Origin: Bacillota bacterium
GTDB taxonomy: Bacteria > Bacillota > Clostridia > Oscillospirales > Ethanoligenentaceae
Assembly: GCA_023391535.1 (NCBI GenBank)
Contig: JAEWAU010000050.1
Span: 1-41,996, forward strand
DNA: 41,996 bases
Direction: 5' to 3'
The notes beneath the pieces were generated by a model. That model was not told the DNA's origin and made no database searches. It saw only the letters and a program-made list of their open reading frames with translations. Positions 31,655 through 39,926 of this stretch are shown here, in pieces. Each line of letters begins with the position of its first letter. Position 1 is the first letter of the stretch. The position numbers and the translations under genes were made by a program.

Positions 31655-31660
31655 ATTATA
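31655..31660 (-). promoter_or_regulatory. -10 box of the deacetylase gene
   Basis: TATAAT on the minus strand, 78 bp upstream of the deacetylase start codon. A recognisable -35 (TTCATT) at the right distance is weak. Confidence 0.5.
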
Positions 31661-31790
31661 GTGCGGTTTTTCCTAAAAATGAACGGTGAAACATAAGATT
31701 TAACCGCTTCGTATCGCAACTGTAACCGATCTCCAGGGGCGTGCTTTTCCGCCCGGAGCGCCCGGGGCGCATCCGTTTTTCCATTCCCGG

Positions 31791-31819
31791 TTGCCGTGCG
31801 GCCGCTTTTATATTATACT
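31791..31819 (+). promoter_or_regulatory. prmA promoter
   Basis: -35 TTGCCG (31791-31796), a 17-bp spacer and -10 TATACT (31814-31819), 34 bp before the prmA start codon. Confidence 0.65.
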
Positions 31820-31853
31820 TATTCCCATGTAAACGGCGGGGAGGCCATACAAG

Positions 31854-32798
31854 ATGGATTTTATCGAAATCGGTATTGCGACGACGCACGAGGGGATCGA
31901 GCCGCTCACGGGCAGGCTCTACTGCCTGGGGGTGAACGGCGCCCAGATTGAGGACCCTGCGGACCTGGACGATTTTCTCGCCGGCAACGCCCCGAACTGG
32001 GATTATGTGGACGACGCGCTGCTGCGCGCCGCGCGCGGGCAGGTGCGCGTAAAGGCCTGGCTGCCCGCCAACGTTTCGGGCCGCGAAACGCTCAGCGCCA
32101 TCCGGAGCAGCGTGGCGGAGCTCAAGACGCTGGACGGCGCCGGCGCGTTCGGCACGCTTGAGATCGCGCTTTCGGATACGTCCGAGGAGGACTGGGCGAA
32201 CGGCTGGAAACAGTACTACAAGCCCGTGCGCGTCGGTCGCCGGCTCGTGGTGGTGCCGGAGTGGGAGGAATACGCCCTGGGGCCAAACGATGTGCCGGTG
32301 CGCATGGACCCGGGCGCCGCGTTCGGCACCGGCACGCACGAAACCACGCGGCTCTGCCTCGGCCTGCTGGAGGATCTGGTGACCCCCGAAACCGCGATGC
32401 TGGATATCGGCACCGGAAGCGGTATTCTCGCCGTAGCGGCGCTCTGCCTGGGGGCGAAGAGCGCCCTCGGCATCGATATCGACGAGCTGGCGGCCAAGGT
32501 TTCCAGGGAAAACGCGGCGCTCAACGGCGTGGCGGACCGCTTCGATTCGCACCGGGGGGATCTCGCCACCGGCGTGGAGGGCCGCTACAGCCTCATCACG
32601 GCGAACATTGTGGCGGATGTCATCCTGCGCCTCGCGCCGGACGTTCCGGCCCATCTCGCCCCGGGCGGCGCGTTTATCGCCTCGGGCGTCATCGATACGC
32701 GCGAGGAGGAAGTGGCCGAAGCGCTCCGGGCACAGGGCCTCACCCTGTGCGAAACCCGGCGCGAGCACGGTTGGACGGCGTTCCTCTGCCGCGCGTAA
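31854..32798 (+). CDS. prmA: Ribosomal protein L11 methyltransferase
   Basis: 314 aa, standard length. It trimethylates ribosomal protein L11 with SAM. An N-terminal L11-recognition domain (about 1-100) precedes the Rossmann methyltransferase domain. Diagnostic motifs are DPGAAFGTGTHETTRLCL (the family signature), LDIGTGSGILAVAA (SAM motif I), GIDIDELAAKVS and ITANIVADVI (motif IV). The ATG at 31854 follows GCGGGGAGGCCATACAAG. rsmE begins 37 bp downstream; this pairing is common in Firmicutes. Confidence 0.95.
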   Translation: MDFIEIGIATTHEGIEPLTGRLYCLGVNGAQIEDPADLDDFLAGNAPNWDYVDDALLRAARGQVRVKAWLPANVSGRETLSAIRSSVAELKTLDGAGAFGTLEIALSDTSEEDWANGWKQYYKPVRVGRRLVVVPEWEEYALGPNDVPVRMDPGAAFGTGTHETTRLCLGLLEDLVTPETAMLDIGTGSGILAVAALCLGAKSALGIDIDELAAKVSRENAALNGVADRFDSHRGDLATGVEGRYSLITANIVADVILRLAPDVPAHLAPGGAFIASGVIDTREEEVAEALRAQGLTLCETRREHGWTAFLCRA

Positions 32799-32835
32799 GC
32801 GCCCGCCGGAACGGCGGCCCGAAAGGAGCTTTGCC

Positions 32836-33573
32836 ATGCCCCGCTTTTTTCTGCCGGGGGGAACTCCCGGCGATTCCCTGACCCTGACGGGCGCGGATGC
32901 CGCGCATATCGCCCGCGTGCTGCGGATGCGGCCGGGGGAGCGGCTCACGGTGTGCGACTGCCGCGGCCGCGATTACCTGTGCGAGATCGTGGAGGCGCGC
33001 CCCGAGGCGGTGACGGCGCGCGTCCTCGCCGTGGAGGAAACCCTTTCGGAGCCAAATATCCGCGTCACGCTCTACCAGGCGCTGCCCAAGGGCGACAAAA
33101 TGGATTTCATCATCCAGAAAAGCGTGGAGCTGGGCGCCGCGCGCATCGTGCCCGTGCTCACGTCCCGAAGCGTCGCGCGTCCGGATGAAAAATCACTGCT
33201 GCACAAAACGCAGCGATGGAACCGCATCGCGGCCGAGGCGGCCGGCCAGAGCGGCCGCGGCGTCCTGCCGCAGGTGGAGGTTTTGCTGCGCTTCGAGGAG
33301 GCGCTGGAGCGCCTGCTTTCGCACGGCACGCCGCTGATGCTCTACGAGCGGGACGGCGGCACCCTGCGCACCCATCTGGACGCCGTGCGGCCCGACGCGC
33401 TGCGCGATATCGGCGTCCTCGTGGGGCCGGAGGGCGGTTTCAGCGAGGCGGAGGCCGAGCTTGCGCGCGTGCGCGGCGTAAAAACCGCCGGCATGGGGCC
33501 GCGCATCCTGCGCACCGAAACGGCTCCGCTGTGCGCGCTTTCCGCCATCATGTACGCCACCGGAAACCTGTAA
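32836..33573 (+). CDS. rsmE: 16S rRNA (uracil(1498)-N(3))-methyltransferase
   Basis: 245 aa. It methylates U1498 of 16S rRNA. The N-terminal PUA-like domain begins PRFFLPGG and contains HIARVLRMRPGERL. The C-terminal SPOUT domain has the trefoil-knot motifs KSVELGAARIVPV, RWNRIAAEAAGQSGRG, VLVGPEGGFSEAE and GPRILRTETAPL. The ATG at 32836 follows GAAAGGAGCTTTGCC. It is the second gene of the prmA-rsmE operon. After the stop a 7-bp GC inverted repeat (33587-33593 with 33619-33625) occurs without a T run. Confidence 0.95.
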   Translation: MPRFFLPGGTPGDSLTLTGADAAHIARVLRMRPGERLTVCDCRGRDYLCEIVEARPEAVTARVLAVEETLSEPNIRVTLYQALPKGDKMDFIIQKSVELGAARIVPVLTSRSVARPDEKSLLHKTQRWNRIAAEAAGQSGRGVLPQVEVLLRFEEALERLLSHGTPLMLYERDGGTLRTHLDAVRPDALRDIGVLVGPEGGFSEAEAELARVRGVKTAGMGPRILRTETAPLCALSAIMYATGNL

Positions 33574-33684
33574 CCCACAACGCGCGGCCCCGCTTAGTCC
33601 ACTACGACCACTATGCATGCGGGGCAAACTGGCGATAGTTGATAAGGGAAAAAATTCGTTTCCATGCGGCGGCGGCGCGGAAGA

Positions 33685-33693
33685 TGCTATACT
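33685..33693 (+). promoter_or_regulatory. Extended -10 promoter of the prepilin peptidase gene
   Basis: TGC-TATACT at 33685-33693 is an extended -10 element that would not need a strong -35. The leader to the start codon at 33806 is about 105 nt and very GC-rich. Confidence 0.5.
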
Positions 33694-33805
33694 GTGTTTT
33701 ATCCATTTTACGGCAGAACGGGCGAACGGCCGCCGCGGCGCGCCCGGGCGAAAAGGCGCGGGGAACGGCGGAACGGCCGCGCCGCGCATGCGGGAGGCGG
33801 CAACC

Positions 33806-34474
33806 ATGACCATGCATCTGATGCAGGCCGGCGTGCTGGGCCTGGCCGGGCTTGTTGGGGGATATTGGCTGCCTGCTCTGGCAAACCGGCTCGCAGAGCG
33901 CAAGGCCGCGCAAAAGGGCGGGCCGCTGCCGGAGGACAACCGCTATACGGGCCTTCCCATCCGGGCGGGTGCGGCGCTGTTCGCCATGGCGGGCGGTGCG
34001 CTTTCCGGCCTGTTTACGGGCAGCGCGCCCGGCGCCGCGCTGCTTGCGCTGCTCTGGGCGGAGACGTTTCCCTTGGCGGTGGTGGATCTGCGTATCCACG
34101 TCGTGCCAAACGAACTGGTGCTGATGATGGCGGGGCTGGGCGTTTTGCTCCAGCTGGCCCTTTTCGGGCCGCTGCGGCTGCTGTCCGCTTTGGCCGCGGT
34201 GGCCGCGCTCCTGGCGATCTTTCTGCTCCTCATGGGGCTGCTGGGTTCCGGAACGGTGGGCGCGGGCGATATCAAGCTGGCCGGCGCCATGGGGCTGGCG
34301 CTGGGGTACCCGCACGTGCTGTACGCGCTTGTGGGGATGGGCGCAGCGCTGGCCGTCTATTGCGCGGCCGGCTTTGCGGCGAAAAAGCTGACGCTGCGCA
34401 GTTTCCTGCCGTTCGCCCCTTTCCTGATGGCGGGGATGGCGGCGGCTTTGGCGATGATGGCGGTCGGTTTATAG
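33806..34474 (+). CDS. Prepilin peptidase, TadV/CpaA-like A24 aspartic protease
   Basis: 222 aa from the ATG at 33806 (preceded by GCGGGAGGCGGCAACC); the open frame extends upstream but that part is not hydrophobic. It is an integral membrane aspartic protease of family A24 that cleaves, and in some members methylates, type IV prepilins. The two catalytic Asp are in VVDLRIHVVPN and in the GxGD motif GAGDIKLAGAMGL. About six membrane segments are seen. The N-terminal methylase domain of type IV pili peptidases is absent, as is usual for TadV/CpaA. It is separated from the rest of the Tad locus by a terminator at 34530. Confidence 0.92.
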   Translation: MTMHLMQAGVLGLAGLVGGYWLPALANRLAERKAAQKGGPLPEDNRYTGLPIRAGAALFAMAGGALSGLFTGSAPGAALLALLWAETFPLAVVDLRIHVVPNELVLMMAGLGVLLQLALFGPLRLLSALAAVAALLAIFLLLMGLLGSGTVGAGDIKLAGAMGLALGYPHVLYALVGMGAALAVYCAAGFAAKKLTLRSFLPFAPFLMAGMAAALAMMAVGL

Positions 34475-34529
34475 CGAAACGGAAAAACAGAGCTTATGCC
34501 TTGTAAATTTCAGGTACGCAAATGGAAAA

Positions 34530-34573
34530 GCTCGCTTCAAAGCCATAAACGAAAAGCTTTGAAGCGGGCTTTT
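34530..34573 (+). terminator. Intrinsic terminator after the prepilin peptidase gene
   Basis: A 14-bp stem with one G-U pair (GCTCGCTTCAAAGC, 12-nt loop, GCTTTGAAGCGGGC) followed by TTTT. The pilin and downstream genes therefore need their own promoter. Confidence 0.85.
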
Positions 34574-34815
34574 GTGTGCCGATTCGGCGGGAAAAACAGT
34601 TTCGGTACGGCACGGACGCCTCTTTTCCGCAGCGTTGGAAGCCGCTGTCCGAAAAGACGTCAGCCGCATCATGGAAATACTACAAAATATTCGTTTTTCC
34701 GACAAAAAACAACTTTTTTTCTTGCAAAGAACATGGAATTATGTTACGATAATTGTGCATTAAATGGAAATCTGGTTTTCCCCAAAAAACACATTCCTGC
34801 CGGGAGGAAGATGGC
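34574..34815 (+). promoter_or_regulatory. Pilin promoter and leader region
   Basis: No gene is supported here. A candidate promoter has -35 TTGCAA (34722-34727), a 17-bp spacer and -10 TACGAT (34745-34750). Several A and T tracts just upstream (ACAAAAAACAAC and seven T) could act as an UP element. The leader to the pilin start at 34816 is about 60 nt. I see no c-di-GMP riboswitch pattern. Confidence 0.5.
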
Positions 34816-34993
34816 ATGAAGAAGTTTTGGAGTTGGCTGAAAAAATGAGGAAAGCGGCCAGGGTATGGTGGAGTACGGCCTGATTGTAGCGGCAATCGCG
34901 GTTGTCGTGCTGGCAGCGGTCTTCGCATTGGGTGGCACGATCAAGGGCGTTTTCACCAATGTGAATACGCAGCTAAGTTCCAGCAGCCATTGA
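34816..34993 (+). pseudogene. flp: Flp-type major pilin with frameshift at an A6 tract
   Basis: GGGAGGAAG precedes the ATG at 34816, which opens the frame MKKFWSWLKK and then meets TGA at 34846. The pilin body is in the +1 frame from 34847: EESGQGMVEYGLIVAAIAVV, then LAAVFALGGTIKGVF, and stop at 34993. This carries the Flp motif G/XXXXEY (cleavage likely after ESG, leaving QGMVEY) and the single hydrophobic helix of a Flp pilin. The frames join if the six A at 34840-34845 were five: a normal 58-residue prepilin would result, reading SWLKNEESGQG across the junction. Position, promoter, terminator and all other Tad genes are intact. It is therefore either a slippage-expressed pilin, a phase-off allele, a recent null mutation, or a homopolymer sequencing error. 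Confidence 0.85.
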
Positions 34994-35052
34994 CGGGAGC
35001 CTGCGCAGCGCAGTCGGCCGCGTTGCGGCGTTCAGGCCGGCGAAGCGGAAAA

Positions 35053-35092
35053 AGCCAGATCCCAGGTTAAGCAAAGGGGATCTGGCTTTCCT
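35053..35092 (+). terminator. Terminator/attenuator between pilin and tadE
   Basis: An 11-bp perfect stem (AGCCAGATCCC with GGGATCTGGCT) is followed by the T-rich TTCCTTTG. The T run is imperfect, so partial readthrough would give much pilin mRNA and less machinery mRNA. Confidence 0.7.
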
Positions 35093-35119
35093 TTGCCTTG
35101 GGCGGAAGGGGGCGGCGGC

Positions 35120-35560
35120 GTGGAAAAACGGCGCGGGGAAAAGGGGCAGTCGATGGTGGAATTCGCCCTTTTGCTTCCGGTGATGGCGCTGCTGCTCTGC
35201 GGCATCATCGATTTCGGCTGGTTTTACTGCAACAAAATCCAGGCGGACAGCGCCTGCCGGGACGCCGCGAGGGAGCTCGCCGTGCATTACGCGGCACTTT
35301 CGCAGGCCGGCGCCCTCCAGCCGGCGGCTGCGTCGGTCATCGAAAGCGACCTGCCCTCTCCGTATACGGACGCATCCGACCCGAACCGGAACCTCACGGT
35401 CACGCCGGAGGTGAACGGCTCCGCGCTGACGGTTTCGCTCGAAGACCCCGTTCCTTTTCTTACGGGGCTCACCTCCGCTTTGATCGGGAAAAAATACGTC
35501 GTTCTCCAGTCCCAATGCACTATGCAGATCGAAAACGGCGGCGATTTCATTTCCGGCTGA
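35120..35560 (+). CDS. TadE-like pilus assembly protein (pseudopilin)
   Basis: 146 aa from the GTG at 35120, which follows GGAAGGGGGCGGCGGC. The N-terminus RRGEKGQSMVEFALLLPVMA is a type IV pilin-like leader with Glu after cleavage, the TadE signature, followed by one hydrophobic helix and CGIIDFGWFY. The remaining 100 residues form a variable extracytoplasmic domain with two Cys. TadE is a minor pseudopilin processed by the prepilin peptidase and needed for Flp pilus assembly. A TTG at 35093 is an alternative but less likely start. It lies downstream of the pilin, separated by an attenuator-like hairpin. Confidence 0.88.
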   Translation: MEKRRGEKGQSMVEFALLLPVMALLLCGIIDFGWFYCNKIQADSACRDAARELAVHYAALSQAGALQPAAASVIESDLPSPYTDASDPNRNLTVTPEVNGSALTVSLEDPVPFLTGLTSALIGKKYVVLQSQCTMQIENGGDFISG

Positions 35561-35654
35561 GAAAAGCCGCATTTCGCCCGTTCCTTTTGGAACAGATCAA
35601 CCGAAACGGAACACGCCGCGGCGTTCCGGCCGGAGCGAAAGGTTGGCCGCGCGA

Positions 35655-36374
35655 ATGAAACAGGTCCGAATTCTGGCGCTGCTCGCCGCGCTGGCCACGG
35701 CTTTCGGCGTTGTTGCGCTTGCCCGGTCGTTGCGGAAGGCACCGGCGCCCGCGCCGGAACGGCAGGTCGTGGTGGCGGCCGCGGATATTTCAAAGAATAC
35801 GGTGCTCAAAACCGGCATGCTCAAAACGGTGACGCTCCCGGCCAAGGCCGTTCTCTCAAATGTTTATTCCAGCCAGACGGATATTCTCGGCAAAACCGTG
35901 AACGAGGATCTCGCGGCGGGGCAGCCGATTCTGAGCAGCGAGCTGGAAAGCGCCGGAACCGTGGGGAGCGGTACGCTGGCTTATTCGGTCAAAAACGGGA
36001 TGCGGGCCGTTACCGTGGGCGTAAACGACGTAAGCGGGCTGGACGGCATGCTCCGGCCGGGCGACCGGGTGGACGTGGTTGCCCGGCTGCCGGCGGGAGC
36101 AGGCGGCGACGCGGCGGCCTCGTCGCTGATGCTCCAGAATATCACGGTGCTGGCGGTGGGCCGGGTGACGGCGGGCAGGGCCGCGTCGTCGGGTTCGGGC
36201 GGCGGCAACGATCAGACCGTCACGCTGGAGGTCCTGCCCGGGGACGCCGTCCGCCTTTGCTTTGTGCAGGATACCGGCTCCCTGCGGCTGATTCTGCGCT
36301 CGCCGCAGGATAACGCCCTGGCGGATGTGCCGCCGGAGGCGGCCGCTGCCAAGCACCCGGGGGGCGCGTCCTGA
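35655..36374 (+). CDS. cpaB: Flp pilus assembly protein CpaB/RcpC (SAF domain)
   Basis: 239 aa. One N-terminal membrane anchor (ILALLAALATAFGVVALARS, residues 5-24), then a SAF domain (VVVAAADISKNTVLKTGMLK to about residue 100) and the RcpC-type domain with GMRAVTVGVNDVSGLDGMLR and PGDRVDVVARL. In Gram-negatives it links the secretin to the inner membrane machinery; here, without a secretin, it probably shapes the pilus exit through the wall. ATG 35655 was chosen over an in-frame TTG at 35643. A Ser/Gly linker interrupts the domain near residues 180-190. The next gene starts 18 bp later. Confidence 0.88.
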   Translation: MKQVRILALLAALATAFGVVALARSLRKAPAPAPERQVVVAAADISKNTVLKTGMLKTVTLPAKAVLSNVYSSQTDILGKTVNEDLAAGQPILSSELESAGTVGSGTLAYSVKNGMRAVTVGVNDVSGLDGMLRPGDRVDVVARLPAGAGGDAAASSLMLQNITVLAVGRVTAGRAASSGSGGGNDQTVTLEVLPGDAVRLCFVQDTGSLRLILRSPQDNALADVPPEAAAAKHPGGAS

Positions 36375-36392
36375 CTTTCGGAGGAACAGGCT

Positions 36393-37586
36393 GTGAAAAT
36401 CCATATTCTGCTGGTGGGTAAGCCGGAAAGCACGCTTTGCGCCATGCGCCGCCTGGTTGAGGACCCGGAGCTTACGGTAGTCGGGGAAACGCCCGGCGGC
36501 GCCGCCGCGCTGGAAAAAATCGAAAACGCGTCGCCGGAGATCATCGTCATGTTCATGGGTGCTGGCGATCCCGACGTGCTCAGCCTGGCCGAACGCGTCC
36601 TCCTCTACCGCCCCAGGAGCTTCGTCATCCTGCTCGCCGAGGAGCTGGACGCCGAAACCCTGAAGCAGGCCATGCGCGCGGGGGCGCACAACGTCGCCGA
36701 GTTCCCCGCGTCGCCCAAGGAGTTCGCCGAATACGTCAAATCGGTTTACCATACGGAAACGACCCGCCTCGAATCGCTCGCCGAAAAAGACGGCATCTCC
36801 CGGATGTCGCGCGTCATCACGGTTTTCGGCTCCAAGGGGGGCCTCGGCAAAACCACCGTCGCCGTCAATCTGGCCGTTAAGCTGGCGGAAAACCGCAAAA
36901 AAGTGGCGCTGCTCGACCTCGACCTCCAGTTCGGGGATATTCCCATCTTCATGGATATCGAGCCCGCCGATACCATCGCCGAGCTGATGCAGGACGTCTG
37001 CCCCCTCAGCATCGATTCGGTGCGCGGCTATATGGCGGTGCATCCGAGCGGCGTTCACGTGCTCTGCGCGCCCAAAAGCCCGGAGTACGCGGAAACGATC
37101 CCGGCGGAAAAGGTGCAGAGCCTGCTCGGCCTGCTGCGCCCGTACTACGATTTCGTGATTGTGGACACCCCCTCCGCCTTCAGCGACGTGGTTCTCACGG
37201 CGCTCGAAAGTTCGACCACCATCCTGTTCGTGGCGGGGCTCGATCTCTCCATCCTCAAAAACGCGAAGCTCTCGCTTTCCGTTCTGGATTCGCTCCGGCA
37301 AAAGGACAAAGTGCGGATTCTCGTCAACCGTGCGGTGGAAATCAGCACCGTCACCCTGGCTGACGTAGCGAAGATCATCGGCTGCCCCGTCTGGGCCAAA
37401 CTTCCCAGCGATTACAACACCGCCGTTTCGGCGCTCAACAGCGGCGTGCCATTCGTCACCGGCGCTCCGGGCACCAGGCTGAGCCAGTCGGTTGCCGATC
37501 TCGCGCAGTTGCTCCTTTCGGGAGACGGCGGCTTCGGCCCGCCGGAAAAATCCGCGCGGCGAAAACGGTTTTTCCGGCTGCGGTAA
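36393..37586 (+). CDS. cpaE: CpaE/TadZ-like ATPase with receiver-like domain
   Basis: 397 aa. Residues 1-120 form a receiver-like domain (KIHILLVGKPESTLCAMRRL) whose phosphorylation position lacks the usual Asp: the beta-3 strand reads IIVMFMG. It is therefore a pseudo-receiver. Residues 140-380 are a ParA/MinD-type ATPase with deviant Walker A FGSKGGLGKTTVAVNLA, Walker A-prime LLDLDLQFGD and Walker B FVIVDTPSAFSD. TadZ/CpaE proteins place the pilus machine at the pole or membrane. GTG start at 36393 after TTCGGAGGAACAGGCT. The C-terminus is basic (RRKRFFRLR), possibly membrane contacting. Confidence 0.92.
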   Translation: MKIHILLVGKPESTLCAMRRLVEDPELTVVGETPGGAAALEKIENASPEIIVMFMGAGDPDVLSLAERVLLYRPRSFVILLAEELDAETLKQAMRAGAHNVAEFPASPKEFAEYVKSVYHTETTRLESLAEKDGISRMSRVITVFGSKGGLGKTTVAVNLAVKLAENRKKVALLDLDLQFGDIPIFMDIEPADTIAELMQDVCPLSIDSVRGYMAVHPSGVHVLCAPKSPEYAETIPAEKVQSLLGLLRPYYDFVIVDTPSAFSDVVLTALESSTTILFVAGLDLSILKNAKLSLSVLDSLRQKDKVRILVNRAVEISTVTLADVAKIIGCPVWAKLPSDYNTAVSALNSGVPFVTGAPGTRLSQSVADLAQLLLSGDGGFGPPEKSARRKRFFRLR

Positions 37587-37634
37587 CGGCGATATGGAGG
37601 AAGCGGCGCTCATCGCCGGAAAGAAGGTGCGGCC

Positions 37635-38981
37635 ATGAGCCTGATGGAAAGGCTCGAAAAGCAGAAGGCCCTGCAAGCGGATACGCAGAGCCCGGCCTCC
37701 GCGCAGGCTCCGGCGCCCGCGGATGAATACGAGGCCCTCAAGCAGGAGCTTCACAGGGAGGTCGTCGAGGCCGTCAACCGCGCTTCCCCGCAGCCCGGGC
37801 TGCCGGAAGCGGCGAAGGAGGAGCGGCTCAGGACCGAAATCGATGCCCTCATCACCAACCGGGGGCTGAATATCACCCGTGCGGCGCGCCGGCGGATTGT
37901 GAACGACGTATACAACGACGTGGTCGGCCTCGGGCCGCTCGAACCGCTTTTGAACGACCCGGAGATCACCGAGGTGATGGTGAACGGCCCGAAGTCGGTT
38001 TATGTGGAGCGCAAAGGCCGCATCGACCTTACTGCGGTTTCGTTTCGCGATAACGAGCATGTGATGAACGTCATCAACCGCATCGTTTCCGCCATGGGCA
38101 GGCGCATCGATGAGGCGAGCCCCATGGTGGACGCGCGCCTGCCCGACGGTTCGCGCGTCAACGCCGTCATTCCGCCCATCGCGCTGGGCGGGCCCACGGT
38201 CACCATCCGGAAATTCCCGCGGAAACCGCTCACGGCGGGCGATCTCATCCGCTTTTCCTCGGCTTCGCCGAAGATGATGTCGTTTCTGGAGGCGTGCGTC
38301 CGGGGCCGGGCGAACATCCTCGTCACCGGAGGCACCGGAAGCGGGAAAACGACCCTGCTGAACATCCTTTCCGCCTGTATTCCCGATAACGAGCGCATCA
38401 TCACCATCGAGGACGCGGCGGAGCTCAAGCTGCAGCAAAACCATGTGGTCACGCTGGAAAGCCGCCCGGCCAACATCGAGGGCACGGGGCAGATCACCAT
38501 CCGCGACCTCGTGCGGAATTCCCTGCGCATGCGGCCGGACCGAATCCTTGTGGGCGAGGTGCGCGGCGGCGAAACGCTGGATATGCTGCAGGCCATGAAC
38601 ACCGGGCACGACGGCTCGCTCACAACAGCCCACGCGAACTCGCCGCGCGACGTGATCTCCCGTCTCGAAACGATGGTGCTGATGTCCGGCATGGAGATCC
38701 CCGTGCGGGCCATCCGCGGGCAGATCGCCTCGGCCCTCAACCTGATCGTCCAGGAAGCCCGCCTCAGGGACGGCTCGCGCAAAATCGTCAGCATCACAGA
38801 AGTCACGGGCATGGAGGGCGAAACCGTTACGCTGCAGGATCTTTACGTCTACCGGCAGGAGGGCGTGGACGCCAAAGGCCGGGTGCGCGGCTCGTTTTCC
38901 GCCACCGGCATCCGGCCGCGCTTTGAGGGCAGGCTGATGGAAAACGGCGTGTTCCTGCGGGACGAATGGTTCCAAAACTGA
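37635..38981 (+). CDS. cpaF: Pilus assembly ATPase CpaF/TadA
   Basis: 448 aa. It is the secretion ATPase that drives Flp pilus extension (and, in some species, retraction). The N-terminal domain (about 60-190) contains NRGLNITRAARRRIVNDVYN and EITEVMVNGP. The RecA-like domain has Walker A GGTGSGKTTLLNIL, the Asp box TIEDAAELKL, the Walker B region PDRILVGEVRGGETLDMLQA and the His box TTAHANSPRD. The ATG at 37635 follows GAAAGAAGGTGCGGCC. A Pro/Ala-rich linker lies at residues 18-30. It acts at the cytoplasmic face together with TadB and TadC. Confidence 0.96.
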   Translation: MSLMERLEKQKALQADTQSPASAQAPAPADEYEALKQELHREVVEAVNRASPQPGLPEAAKEERLRTEIDALITNRGLNITRAARRRIVNDVYNDVVGLGPLEPLLNDPEITEVMVNGPKSVYVERKGRIDLTAVSFRDNEHVMNVINRIVSAMGRRIDEASPMVDARLPDGSRVNAVIPPIALGGPTVTIRKFPRKPLTAGDLIRFSSASPKMMSFLEACVRGRANILVTGGTGSGKTTLLNILSACIPDNERIITIEDAAELKLQQNHVVTLESRPANIEGTGQITIRDLVRNSLRMRPDRILVGEVRGGETLDMLQAMNTGHDGSLTTAHANSPRDVISRLETMVLMSGMEIPVRAIRGQIASALNLIVQEARLRDGSRKIVSITEVTGMEGETVTLQDLYVYRQEGVDAKGRVRGSFSATGIRPRFEGRLMENGVFLRDEWFQN

Positions 38982-38990
38982 GGTGGTTGC

Positions 38991-39926
38991 ATGCTGCTCG
39001 AAATTTTCACCGCGCTTTCCGCGGGAATCCTGATGTTCTGCCTGATTTCCATGCTTTTCGCTCAAAATTCGGGAAAGAAGATCCGGCGCAGGGTGGCCGC
39101 GCTGGAAAAAGATGTGCGGATCGAAAGCGTTCACGACACGGTGATGCGCGAAAAGCGCAAAAAGAACGCGTCCAAAAGGCTCATCAGCCGGAAGTTCGAG
39201 GACGAGCTTACGACCGTGGGCGTGCCGCTCAGCGCCGGAGAATACCTGGCGACATGGTGCGCCGCCGCCGTCGCGCCCGCACTGGCGGCTTTTCTCATCG
39301 GGCACAGCGCGCTTTCCGTGCTGGCTGCGGGCGTTCTCGGCTTTGCCGCTCCGCCTCTTCTTGTGCGGCGCTCCAGGCAGAAACGGCAGCAGCTTTTTTG
39401 CAGGCAGCTCGGCGAATCGCTGCTGGTGATGCGCAACTGCCTCCAATCGGGCTATTCCTTTCCGCAGGCGATGGAGAGCATCGCGGCGGAAATGCAGCCG
39501 CCCATTTCACAGGAATACGCGCGGGTGCTGCGCGAAATGCGCTACGGCGTGCGGATGGAGGACGCGCTGGGCCGCATGGCGGGCCGGGTGCGGAACCGGG
39601 ATTTCGAGATGCTGGTCTGCGCCGTGGCGGTCGCCTCCCAGGTGGGGGGAAACCTGGCGGATATTATGGACAGCATCGCCTCTACGGTGCGGGAACGCAT
39701 CCGGGTGCGGAACGAAGTGCGCGTTCTTTCGGCGCAGGGCCGCCTCTCCGGCATCATCATCGGCCTGCTCCCCGTCTTTATCCTGCTTTTGCTGATGCTC
39801 CTCAACCCGTCGTACATCATGAGCTTTTTTGAAAGTAGGATCGGCCGGATTATGCTGGCGGCCGGCGCGGCGATGGAAGCGACCGGCTTCCTCGTCATTT
39901 CGCGAATCGTCGATCTCAAATACTGA
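38991..39926 (+). CDS. tadB: TadB-like membrane platform protein (T2SF domain)
   Basis: 311 aa. A membrane segment at the N-terminus (LEIFTALSAGILMFCLISML), two central helices (about 85-125), a type II secretion F domain (FCRQLGESLLVMRNCLQSGY, MEDALGRMAGRVRNRD, VASQVGGNLADIMDSIASTV) and two C-terminal helices make it a TadB-type platform. It pairs with TadC in the inner membrane and couples the CpaF ATPase to pilin assembly. The ATG at 38991 follows TGAGGTGGTTGC, 9 bp after cpaF. A 111-bp gap without visible signals separates it from tadC. Confidence 0.93.
   Translation: MLLEIFTALSAGILMFCLISMLFAQNSGKKIRRRVAALEKDVRIESVHDTVMREKRKKNASKRLISRKFEDELTTVGVPLSAGEYLATWCAAAVAPALAAFLIGHSALSVLAAGVLGFAAPPLLVRRSRQKRQQLFCRQLGESLLVMRNCLQSGYSFPQAMESIAAEMQPPISQEYARVLREMRYGVRMEDALGRMAGRVRNRDFEMLVCAVAVASQVGGNLADIMDSIASTVRERIRVRNEVRVLSAQGRLSGIIIGLLPVFILLLLMLLNPSYIMSFFESRIGRIMLAAGAAMEATGFLVISRIVDLKY

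Noticed and set aside
34574..34815. A c-di-GMP riboswitch in the pilin leader
   Set aside because: The expected conserved GEMM core is not present, and the leader after the predicted start is only about 60 nt.
35856..39446. A 1196-codon open frame on the minus strand across cpaB, cpaE, cpaF and tadB
   Set aside because: It lies entirely opposite four well-supported genes and encodes a His/Arg/Gly-rich low-complexity chain without any domain. Long antisense frames are expected here from high GC in third codon positions.
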